From a virus, in the IMG/VR virus record IMGVR_UViG_3300010885_021556, positions 1 to 43,834 of that record: DNA of 43,834 bases; one strand, 5' to 3'. Positions 15,962 through 21,975 of this stretch are shown here, one piece after another (position 1 is the first letter of the stretch; each line of letters begins with the position of its first letter). A program made the translations under genes and the position numbers. The notes under the pieces are model-generated. The model made no database searches and had not been told where the DNA came from. It saw only the letters and a program-made list of their open reading frames with translations.

Positions 15962-17488
15962 TTACGCCGAGGCGTTTCCAGTGATCTGCCCAATGCTGAT
16001 CACAATAAACTCTGCAGGATATTCAACAGCTACGCCAATTTCAATATTTACTCGGCCATTGAGAATATCTGTAGCAGTGTTGTTTGATGCATCGCACTTT
16101 ACGTAAAATGCTTCTGCGGGAGTATTTCCACGTAGTCCACCCTGTGACCAGTATGAACGGAGGAAATTTCCAAGAGCAGTGCGGAGTTGATTCCAAAGCT
16201 GCTCATCGTTGTTCTCGAAGACTGCGAAGTTACTGCGATCAGTTAATTCTTTCTTCAAGTAGATCATTGAACGGCGTACGTTAATATAACGCTCACCTGT
16301 TGAGTTATTTAGAGTGCGACCACCCATGATTACAATACCTGCACCAGGAACGTTACGAATAGCGTTTACCGGCTTAGATGCTGCGTTAAGTGAGTCAAGT
16401 TCAGCGTTTGTCAATGTACGCTCAAGAGCAACTGCGCTTCCGATTTTTGTACCGAAACCTGCTGGTGTCTTAAATACGCCACGAGAAGCGTCTGTCTCTA
16501 AATACTTACCTGCTGCAATAGCAGCTGGACCTACAAGGCGAGTTGCGCCTGGTGCAGACTTCAATAGATCTGGAACTACTACCCATGGGTAGTAAATTGC
16601 TGCGTTTCCGCCATCTACTGCTCCGCAACCATCGATTGCATAAGTAATAGCTTCTGCAGCTGTAAGGCCTGCTGGTGGATCAATAAGAGCAAATACGTCT
16701 CCACGAGCATCTGCATAAGCAGTTACGTCTGTGTCAAGAAGTACTTTGTTAGCACGATCCTGGTTACTTCCACCTGATGCAAACGCATATGAGGCATCAG
16801 CATTAATCATAATAAGTGGATTAGTAATTGAGTCAAAAGTTGTTAGTGCAGTCTGGTAGCTAGCACGTGTAGGGGCTGAGCCGTCTGCACCGCTTGTTAG
16901 AGACTTAATGCCTGCAACTTCTGGTTGGTTATCTGGAGCTGCTGTACCACTGCTTAGGTTAGTAAGTGTTACGTAGCTAGACGCTGAGTTCACATATGCA
17001 ACAGCATAGCGACTGTTTGTTGTGGACATGCTTAGATCAGTAAACTGTTCCAAGATGCCATTTGCATCAGAAATGATCAAGTTAAATGATGTAGTAGATG
17101 ACGCCTTTACTTCAGCTGTTAGTGAGTTACCCCAAGCACCAGTGTTCTTTGCTGTTACTCGAAGTGTGCTGAGAGGTGAGGCTGCACGGTCACGAAGTAC
17201 AACAGATGCTGCTGTAGCTCCTGAACCTGTAACACGCTTTACGTAAGCGCCACGTCCACCATTGGCAAAAAATGAATACAAAGCCCAAGTTGCTGGGTAT
17301 GCATCTGAAATGCTGCCAAAGATCTTTCCAAAGTCGTACCAGCTTTCAACTAGCACTGGGTCTGTTGTAGGTCCCTTAGCAAATGCGCCAAGAAACGCTC
17401 CACGAGCCACGCCGTTGTTAGCTAGTTCGACTGCTTGAGGCAGAGGAACTTCATTAATGAAGACTCCTGGTCTGCTGTATGTAGCCAT
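15962..17488 (-). CDS. Tail sheath protein
   Basis: A 508-residue protein that opens TYSRPGVFINEVPLPQAVEL and soon has GAFLGAFAKGPTTDPVLV, the typical sheath start. NGGRGAYVKRVTG follows near 85-97. The C-terminal domain carries GAGIVIMGGRTLNNS...ERYINVRRSMIYLKKEL, FENNDEQLWNQLRTALGNFL and a closing GVAVEYPAEFIVISIGQ strand. Sheath subunits polymerise around the tube and contract to drive the tube into the cell, so the phage is a myovirus. Start ATG 17488 has GGAG upstream. Its length and position before the tube gene are canonical. Confidence 0.95.
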   Translation of the reverse strand: MATYSRPGVFINEVPLPQAVELANNGVARGAFLGAFAKGPTTDPVLVESWYDFGKIFGSISDAYPATWALYSFFANGGRGAYVKRVTGSGATAASVVLRDRAASPLSTLRVTAKNTGAWGNSLTAEVKASSTTSFNLIISDANGILEQFTDLSMSTTNSRYAVAYVNSASSYVTLTNLSSGTAAPDNQPEVAGIKSLTSGADGSAPTRASYQTALTTFDSITNPLIMINADASYAFASGGSNQDRANKVLLDTDVTAYADARGDVFALIDPPAGLTAAEAITYAIDGCGAVDGGNAAIYYPWVVVPDLLKSAPGATRLVGPAAIAAGKYLETDASRGVFKTPAGFGTKIGSAVALERTLTNAELDSLNAASKPVNAIRNVPGAGIVIMGGRTLNNSTGERYINVRRSMIYLKKELTDRSNFAVFENNDEQLWNQLRTALGNFLRSYWSQGGLRGNTPAEAFYVKCDASNNTATDILNGRVNIEIGVAVEYPAEFIVISIGQITGNASA

Positions 17489-17533
17489 TCGGTTTTACTC
17501 CTTAGGTTTAATTAGTTTTCTCGGGGTTCCAGG

Positions 17534-18163
17534 TTATAGATTTATTGTTTGAAACGGAATAGACTGACTGTTGAACGATATTAGAGGAGCTTGCTGTACT
17601 GGGAACTTCTGACGAATAACAATAGGAAGAACTTCAGCGCTAATGCGTACGTTGTACACGTTAGAGAATAGGCGCTTACCATTTTGATCAGTAGTGTCCT
17701 TTTTTGTAAACCCCAGCAGATCCATACGGCGTACCGTTTTATCTTCTGGGACAACTAGTTCGCCAAAGCGTAGAGGGATGCGCTGTCCAGCTAACATCTC
17801 TCCAATAATTGCACGGTCATGGCGAGGTTGACGTGCGTATGTAGTAATTTGATAATCAAGATTTACAGGGATAGGGATTTCAGTTTTGTATTGCTTTGAT
17901 CCCGCACCGTTTTGACTTACGGTTCCTGGGTCCACACCTTCTGGATAGTAAGGCATAGTAATATTTCCACGGTGTGCTCGAGAAGGATCTTCTGAGTAAC
18001 CAATAAAATCAATTGTAATATATGGGTATACCTGATCACGGATTTCCATATCAGGTTGTCCAAACCATACGCCTACTGGGCGTTGAGCATTTGCGCTGTC
18101 AGAGACTTTTATTCCCTGGAGCATAGCTTTAAGTGCTTTATCTTCATTAAGAATAATAGGCAT
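17534..18163 (-). CDS. Tail terminator/neck-type protein
   Basis: A 209-residue protein directly upstream of the sheath gene. PYITIDFIGYSEDPSRAHRG, PIPVNLDYQITTYARQPRHDR and an internal GELVVPEDKTVRRMDLLGF segment are seen. The combination of an early YPYITI strand with a later Y.I.TYARQPRHDRAI pattern is typical of tail terminator-like and gp15-like proteins that close the tail tube and contact the neck. The last 40 residues look like an extended tail. The function is inferred mainly from gene order (connector, completion, terminator, sheath, tube). It abuts the preceding gene with a 1-nt overlap. Confidence 0.55.
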   Translation of the reverse strand: MPIILNEDKALKAMLQGIKVSDSANAQRPVGVWFGQPDMEIRDQVYPYITIDFIGYSEDPSRAHRGNITMPYYPEGVDPGTVSQNGAGSKQYKTEIPIPVNLDYQITTYARQPRHDRAIIGEMLAGQRIPLRFGELVVPEDKTVRRMDLLGFTKKDTTDQNGKRLFSNVYNVRISAEVLPIVIRQKFPVQQAPLISFNSQSIPFQTINL

Positions 18164-18486
18164 TAGACAACTCCCATTCCTTTAAGGCTACGAGAGATCC
18201 CCGTAGCAAAAGCATCAGTATCGATGTAGTTAGTTAGGAAGTTTCTAAGCACGGCAGATGGAGGAGTATCTTGATCCCCGTACTCTAAAAAGTTTACCTG
18301 CGCTGCTAGATGTGGAGGGTAAGAAATGGTGTATTCGCCATTTTCTTGACGGATAGCAAGTTGATTTACAACCGCGTCAGGCCAACCGTTCATACGGCAA
18401 AATGTCTTAAGGCGAGTAGTCGTTACAAAAGAATCAAAACGAGCACCTTCAGAAAGGGAGTTAGTTAATAGTTCTGTGAGTCTCAC
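18163..18486 (-). CDS. Neck / tail-completion-like protein
   Basis: A 107-residue protein. An N-terminal helical stretch (RLTELLTNSL, then RLKTFCRMNGWPDAVVNQL) is followed by ENGEYTISYPPHLAAQVNFLEYGDQDTPPSAVLRNFL. The FLEYGDQDTPPSAVLRNF part recalls the E.G....P.a.lr.f motif of HK97-gp10-like head-tail joining or tail-completion proteins. It overlaps the previous gene by 4 nt (ATGA) and precedes the terminator-like gene. The role is inferred from order and this single motif. Confidence 0.45.
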   Translation of the reverse strand: MRLTELLTNSLSEGARFDSFVTTTRLKTFCRMNGWPDAVVNQLAIRQENGEYTISYPPHLAAQVNFLEYGDQDTPPSAVLRNFLTNYIDTDAFATGISRSLKGMGVV

Positions 18487-18644
18487 TTACGCCCCGCGAT
18501 TACTTTAGACGTTAGACTCCCTGCAATCCAGCCAGCTACCATAGAGCCAGCGTGAAACTTGTCTAAGCCAAGTACACCGCGTACGAATTGTTCTCGATCG
18601 GCTTCGCTTTCTTCGCGTGCCAAACGGTCAAGTAAGTAAATCAT
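18483..18644 (-). CDS. Small protein of unknown function after the terminator
   Basis: A 53-residue protein starting MIYLLDRLAREESEADREQF, helical and charged at first, then LDKFHAGSMVAGWIAGSLTSKVIAGRK, which could be one short membrane or packing helix. The same frame stays open back to an ATG at 18749, which would give 88 residues. I prefer 18644 because it has a perfect GGAGGAG 6 nt upstream, while the upstream 105 nt contain an intrinsic terminator and a second stem-loop. The upstream frame is protein-like enough that read-through coding cannot be excluded. No family was recognised. It overlaps the neck-type gene by 4 nt. Confidence 0.55.
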   Translation of the reverse strand: MIYLLDRLAREESEADREQFVRGVLGLDKFHAGSMVAGWIAGSLTSKVIAGRK

Positions 18645-18686
18645 CAGAATCTCCTCCAAGGAAGATGCGGGGTAAAGCTGCAGGGT

Positions 18687-18700
18687 CCGGATTTCTCCGG
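18687..18700 (-). promoter_or_regulatory. Small GNRA-loop hairpin in a leader region
   Basis: On the minus strand CCGGA-GAAA-TCCGG forms a 5-bp stem with a GAAA tetraloop. It lies between the intrinsic terminator (18721-18743) and the GGAGGAG site (18651-18657). It suggests a structured leader. No role is proven. Confidence 0.35.
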
Positions 18701-18720
18701 CGTCAAGAACAAGAGTAAAT

Positions 18721-18743
18721 GAAAAAGCCCCCTTTCGGGGGCT
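18721..18743 (-). terminator. Rho-independent terminator
   Basis: On the minus strand AGCCCCC-GAAA-GGGGGCT is a perfect 7-bp GC-rich stem with a GNRA loop, immediately followed by TTTTTC. It starts 6 nt after the stop codon of the last gene of the tiny-protein cluster, a classic terminator position. It would separate that cluster from the neck and tail genes, which then need read-through or their own promoter. Confidence 0.8.
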
Positions 18744-18749
18744 AATCAT

Positions 18750-18950
18750 TTACTTCTTTTTAATCTTTTTAATGATCTTGGCGTCAATCTTCTTGTCTTC
18801 AGCCATTGTCTTTGGCTTTTTCTTTTTGCCGTGTGCATCATCGGCTTTCTCAAATTTTGCCTTCTGAGCAGGGGTCATGCCCTTGGTCATTTTGGCATCC
18901 TTCTTCTTATCCTTAGCCTCTGTGTACTTGCCCTTTTCAAATGCAGCCAT
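18750..18950 (-). CDS. Lys-rich small basic protein
   Basis: A 66-residue protein starting MAAFEKGKYTEAKDKKKDAK and ending in KIIKKIKKK. More than a third of residues are Lys, with few hydrophobics, so it is probably disordered and nucleic-acid or polyanion binding. It is the last gene of a run of six tiny genes; its ATG overlaps the previous stop as TAATG, and an intrinsic terminator follows its stop codon. No family was recognised. Confidence 0.6.
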   Translation of the reverse strand: MAAFEKGKYTEAKDKKKDAKMTKGMTPAQKAKFEKADDAHGKKKKPKTMAEDKKIDAKIIKKIKKK

Positions 18951-19111
18951 TACATTCCCTTTTTGCGGACCATTGACTTCTTCTTGACCATTGGGCGGGC
19001 ATTAGGGTCCGCCTTCTTTTTGTTACGAAGCATCTTAAAGTCTGCTGAATCAATCTTGTTTGGATTTCCAGCTGTCTTAGCTAGCTTCTTTTGCTTATCT
19101 GACATTGCCAT
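18950..19111 (-). CDS. Lys-rich small basic protein
   Basis: A 53-residue protein starting MAMSDKQKKLAKTAGNPNKI with DSADFKMLRNKKKADPNARP in the middle and MVKKKSMVRKKGM at the end. It is strongly basic. The short NKIDSADFKMLR segment could form one helix. It is coupled to the next gene by TAATG and lies 11 nt after the Cys-containing gene before it. Such proteins occur in phage structural regions, but the function is unknown. Confidence 0.6.
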   Translation of the reverse strand: MAMSDKQKKLAKTAGNPNKIDSADFKMLRNKKKADPNARPMVKKKSMVRKKGM

Positions 19112-19122
19112 TAATTTTTTCC

Positions 19123-19257
19123 TTAATTTGCTATACGTGGAGGGGGTAGGTCATCGGGTGGATTATCGCATAGGCATGCGTATTTGTTAATTTCCACTAA
19201 CAAATTTGTGTGTTCACACTTATCGCATGGTTCGTCTTTAAATACTGTTTTTTTCAT
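19123..19257 (-). CDS. Small four-Cys protein (zinc-finger-like)
   Basis: A 44-residue protein: MKKTVFKDEPCDKCEHTNLL, then a VEINKYACLCDN segment and a Pro-rich end. CxxC at 11-14 and CxC at 28-30 could bind one metal ion, with His16 as an extra ligand. It overlaps the preceding Cys-rich peptide gene as TAATG. Its similarity to known families is not recognised. The continuous frame and coupled start support real coding. Confidence 0.5.
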   Translation of the reverse strand: MKKTVFKDEPCDKCEHTNLLVEINKYACLCDNPPDDLPPPRIAN

Positions 19258-19340
19258 TACTTCTTACCGCCCTTAGGCTTCTTCTTGCAAGCACCCTTGC
19301 AGTTAGGCTTTGAGCATCCGCATCCGCATGATTTACACAT
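19257..19340 (-). CDS. Cys- and Lys-rich 27-residue peptide, metallothionein-like
   Basis: A 27-residue peptide beginning MCKSCGCGCSKPNCKGACKK. Six of the first eighteen residues are Cys, in the pattern CxxCxCxC-x4-C-x3-C, followed by a Lys/Gly tail. The spacing recalls metallothioneins and small metal-binding peptides. It is flanked by TAATG overlaps on both sides, so it is embedded in a translated series. Metal binding is inferred. Its small size lowers confidence, but the arrangement makes chance unlikely. Confidence 0.5.
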   Translation of the reverse strand: MCKSCGCGCSKPNCKGACKKKPKGGKK

Positions 19341-19474
19341 TATTTTTTACCTTTCTTAGGTTTAGCGACTTTGTCTTTTCCTTTACCTTCAGGTACACAG
19401 TTTGGCACCTTCTGGCCATTCTTGGTCTTCATACCAACTTGGACGTATCCGTCCCAACATGGATTCTTAGCCAT
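19340..19474 (-). CDS. Small protein with a CWDGYVQVGMKTKNG...PNC motif
   Basis: A 44-residue protein: MAKNPCWDGYVQVGMKTKNG, then QKVPNCVPEGKGKDKVAKPK and a Lys tail. The pattern NPCW.GY..vG.K.KNG...PNCVP recurs in small phage and bacterial proteins, usually with two Cys as here. The role is unknown; a virion-associated or DNA-associated basic peptide is possible. It is coupled by TAATG to both neighbours. Confidence 0.65.
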   Translation of the reverse strand: MAKNPCWDGYVQVGMKTKNGQKVPNCVPEGKGKDKVAKPKKGKK

Positions 19475-19680
19475 TATTTACCCTTCTTATGAGGATTTTT
19501 CTTGTGCCAGTCTTTGGTGGCCTTTACGCCTTCCTTGACCGTCTTAGCCCCAGCTTTTTTAGTAAGGTTGATCTTATCGTACTTTCCAGCTTTAGCGCTG
19601 GCAGCATGATCAACAATGATCTCGCCTTTTTTATTTTTCTTAACTACGTGGTCTGCCCCACCGGCTTTGATTTTAGCCAT
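19474..19680 (-). CDS. Lys-rich small basic protein
   Basis: A 68-residue protein starting MAKIKAGGADHVVKKNKKGE with IIVDHAASAKAGKYDKINLTKKAG and KATKDWHKKNPHKKGK at the end. It is basic, partly low complexity, with a possible short beta hairpin (VVKKNKKGEIIVDH). It heads the run of tiny genes and follows the connector-like gene by 2 nt. A histone-like or condensing role is only a guess. Confidence 0.6.
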   Translation of the reverse strand: MAKIKAGGADHVVKKNKKGEIIVDHAASAKAGKYDKINLTKKAGAKTVKEGVKATKDWHKKNPHKKGK

Positions 19681-19682
19681 AA

Positions 19683-20249
19683 TTAGACTCCTGGAATGAA
19701 TGGGTTGTAGTTTGCGTACTGTAGGAATTGTGGGTCATTGACCAACTCTTCCGCGTTTACCTGGTTTAGATCTAGGCTGATTAGGGTGTAATCATTTCCC
19801 ATAAGTCCACGAGGTAAGAATTTAGCTGGTGACCAAACCGTGCTTCTAAAGACAACCCGGTCTCTTAGATAGCGGTCTGGGTCCTGGCTAAAATAGTCAT
19901 CGTCTGTAGTGGTTGTGCCACGTTCTTTAGAGATGCTATTTCTAATAACATCTACGTTAAAGGTAAGGCGCAACTGGTCAACGGTATAGAGACCGCGGTC
20001 ATTACGCTGCATGACACCTTGCTCAAGCTTTGCAGAGACTACAGGAATAGTGATTTGTTTTTTCCAGCGTCGGCCAACGGCAGAGGAACCCACATCATAT
20101 ATTGGGTCTACTTGGCTAGCAATTGGGTCCCAGGCCCACCATTCAACGTCCATACCAACAGTACGGACAATGTCCTTGGTTACGCCTATCTTGATAGACT
20201 CTTTTTCAGAGGAAACGCTAAATCGTCCCTGTACCTGTTCTCCACGCAT
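19683..20249 (-). CDS. Head-tail connector/closure-like protein
   Basis: A 188-residue protein. It has an unusual VEWWAWDPIASQVDPIYDVG segment near 35-54, VGRRWKKQITIPVVSAKLEQG, then RGLYTVDQLRLTFNVDVI, and a C-terminal PRGLMGNDYTLISLDLNQVN followed by NDPQFLQYAN. Similar WWAWD.....DPIYDVG...GRRW text is a recurring feature of small phage proteins encoded between capsid and tail genes, likely head closure or stopper proteins. The position upstream of completion, terminator and sheath genes fits, though the tiny genes interrupt the series. The role is inferred. Confidence 0.5.
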   Translation of the reverse strand: MRGEQVQGRFSVSSEKESIKIGVTKDIVRTVGMDVEWWAWDPIASQVDPIYDVGSSAVGRRWKKQITIPVVSAKLEQGVMQRNDRGLYTVDQLRLTFNVDVIRNSISKERGTTTTDDDYFSQDPDRYLRDRVVFRSTVWSPAKFLPRGLMGNDYTLISLDLNQVNAEELVNDPQFLQYANYNPFIPGV

Positions 20250-20258
20250 ACTTACATT

Positions 20259-20735
20259 TTAGGGCTGAATGAAGAAAAAGAAAGCGTTAGCCACCACGTT
20301 ATTAAATGGGTCTGGGAACTCTGAGCGCACAAATGCCTGGTCGGCGCTGAAGAATAGGCCTTCGTTTTCTCCCGGCTCAAAATGCTCCTCACCAATTGTA
20401 GTTTCCCAACCAAAGTGTTGGTACACAACAACACTTACTACGTAGTCAGCATCTTCACTAAATTTCTTAGAAGTTTGTGTTGGCTGCGGCCCAGCGTATA
20501 TATCTAGGTGCTGCCAGTTGGGAATTAAGGCATCATTCATAAACGCCTTTCTAGCTACAGGCAAAAGTTTTTCGTGCAGCATACGAAGCTCCGGAGTGTC
20601 TTTTAATTGCAGAACCCCATATCCAGATTCGTGTGCAGGCCTAGTCTTCTTTAAAGCTTCGTGGTGCTCTAGAGCATATTTCTGAAGGTATTCAAAATCT
20701 CTTTCAGATAGTAGGTCTTGAATAACCTTATTCAC
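20259..20735 (-). CDS. Unknown protein with possible double-stranded beta-helix fold
   Basis: A 158-residue protein. An N-terminal helical half (LLSERDFEYLQKYALEHHEALK) leads to strands NWQHLDIYAGPQP, DYVVSVVVYQHFGW, EHFEPGENEGLFFS and NVVANAFFFFIQP. The order of strands and a PGEN.GLFF turn recall the double-stranded beta-helix of 2-oxoglutarate oxygenases. However, the HxD and distal His expected for iron are not visible at the usual places, so activity is unlikely. It overlaps the zinc-ribbon gene by 8 nt. I cannot name a family with confidence. Confidence 0.45.
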   Translation of the reverse strand: MNKVIQDLLSERDFEYLQKYALEHHEALKKTRPAHESGYGVLQLKDTPELRMLHEKLLPVARKAFMNDALIPNWQHLDIYAGPQPTQTSKKFSEDADYVVSVVVYQHFGWETTIGEEHFEPGENEGLFFSADQAFVRSEFPDPFNNVVANAFFFFIQP

Positions 20736-21006
20736 TCTCAGGCCCTTTAACCTCTTCTACTTTACTCCACTTGCCAATAGGGCATTCGGCAGGAGCAAGC
20801 TTAACTTTAAGGTGCATAAAGCATCCGCACTTCTTGCATTGTTGGGTCAGCTTAGTTAAGTGGGCGCATCCGTTGCACATCTCAAGGCGCTTTTTAGCTA
20901 CAGCGTCTGTGGTGCGGGGGACGTTCTTATCTAGGAGATCCCAAGGACGTGTTGTTCCCAGGTTCTTCTTATATTGCTGCCACAGCGATAGGTTATCTTC
21001 AGCCAT
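20728..21006 (-). CDS. Zinc-ribbon protein (DUF6171-like)
   Basis: A 92-residue protein. The C-terminal half has CNGCAHLTKLTQQCKKCGCF followed by MHLKVKLAPAECPIGKW: CxxC, CxxCxC and a final CP.GKW. This is the pattern of a small zinc-binding phage protein family I associate with DUF6171. The N-terminus (LWQQYKKNLGTTRPWDLLD) is helical. It probably binds one or two zinc ions. It shares overlaps or gaps below 10 nt with both neighbours and belongs to an accessory operon. The biological role is unknown. Confidence 0.7.
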   Translation of the reverse strand: MAEDNLSLWQQYKKNLGTTRPWDLLDKNVPRTTDAVAKKRLEMCNGCAHLTKLTQQCKKCGCFMHLKVKLAPAECPIGKWSKVEEVKGPESE

Positions 21007-21015
21007 ATTATTCTC

Positions 21016-21471
21016 CTAAATTTCTACCCATCTGGATAGGTCTTGGTTCTTAAGCATCGATTTTGGGGCGATATTGAATCCTAGCATAGCAATATCCTTG
21101 TGACTATAGGTAATCCTTTTACCGGCTTCCCATAAGTATAGGTCCCCAGGGGCTAATAGGTTTGAGACACCGCCTACAGTAATAAAACTACCCTCTTCGG
21201 CTTGGATTACGTACACGCCAGAAAAACACGGTATACGAACCCCTCCGGTGTCGTACCAAACGTCCGTTCTAACTTCTTTAATTAACTCTGATGATAGATA
21301 AAAAGTTGAATGGGTTCGGCTCAATCCATAGTAGCTGCAGGAATCATCAAGTAACTTTTTTATCTCTTTATGAGCATAGTTAATTGTGGGGTCCTCAGTA
21401 AAAGGTACATTTGATGAGAAAACCTTTACCGGTTTAGTCAATACGCTTAGAAGCACCTGTTCTTTATTCAT
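21016..21471 (-). CDS. Unknown protein with cupin/jelly-roll-like C-terminal half
   Basis: A 151-residue protein. The C-terminal half has strands RIPCFSGVYVIQAEEGSF, the turn LLAPGDLYLWEAGKRITYSH and IAMLGFNIAP. The APGDLYLWEAGKRITYSHK turn resembles the P.pGdl.lf.....H segment of cupins and 2OG-type proteins, but only isolated His residues are present. The N-terminal half includes a helical YAHKEIKKLLDDSCSYYG. It is adjacent to another possible jelly-roll protein. The fold call is tentative and a function cannot be given. Confidence 0.4.
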   Translation of the reverse strand: MNKEQVLLSVLTKPVKVFSSNVPFTEDPTINYAHKEIKKLLDDSCSYYGLSRTHSTFYLSSELIKEVRTDVWYDTGGVRIPCFSGVYVIQAEEGSFITVGGVSNLLAPGDLYLWEAGKRITYSHKDIAMLGFNIAPKSMLKNQDLSRWVEI

Positions 21472-21973
21472 TAAATCCCCCTATTCTTTGACCAAACCAT
21501 ATCAGGGGAAAAGCTGGATCTCTGGGAGGCTCCATCTCATCGTACTCAATTCTTCCACCTTTAATAGGCGGTACAAAAGAAACATTTCCTAGCTCAGCCC
21601 TAGTTCTAGCATATATTCGATCAGTCTGCTTACTTCTATCCCCGGTCCCGTCTATATTGATATTAAACTTATTTGCAAAAAATTGTTTTAATAAAACTCC
21701 AAAAGGAACCCAATAGCCGTTACGCCTATGTATGGGGTTCGTATACATTCGTTGAATTTGATAGTTTTTGTCAAAACAACCGTACATATCCGGATAGGCA
21801 TAGGGCATATACTTAGAAAGTATTACTGTTCCGGTAGGGTACTCATCGTTCTTGTATATTGAGACGATATAGGTAAACAAAGTACTTTCTGGCTCAACAC
21901 AAACATGCACCCAGAACCCATTTAACTTCTCAGGGAAGTCAAACTGTAGAATTTGTGCGCCGTCTAAGTTCAT
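21464..21973 (-). CDS. Unknown protein
   Basis: A 169-residue protein, overlapping its downstream neighbour by 8 nt and 2 nt after the Hint-domain gene. Strands FWVHVCVEPES, FTYIVSIYKND and GTVILSKYMPYAYP precede IQRMYTNPIHRRNGYWVPFGVLLKQFF, followed by a basic segment and a C-terminal PRDPAFPLIWFGQR. The R.Y..p.hRR.Gyw...G..L..FF stretch distantly recalls the acetyl-CoA loop and helix of GNAT acetyltransferases, but the usual Q/RxxGxG/A is absent. I do not recognise a family. Coding is supported by length and tight packing. Confidence 0.4.
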   Translation of the reverse strand: MNLDGAQILQFDFPEKLNGFWVHVCVEPESTLFTYIVSIYKNDEYPTGTVILSKYMPYAYPDMYGCFDKNYQIQRMYTNPIHRRNGYWVPFGVLLKQFFANKFNINIDGTGDRSKQTDRIYARTRAELGNVSFVPPIKGGRIEYDEMEPPRDPAFPLIWFGQRIGGFNE

Positions 21974-21975
21974 AA

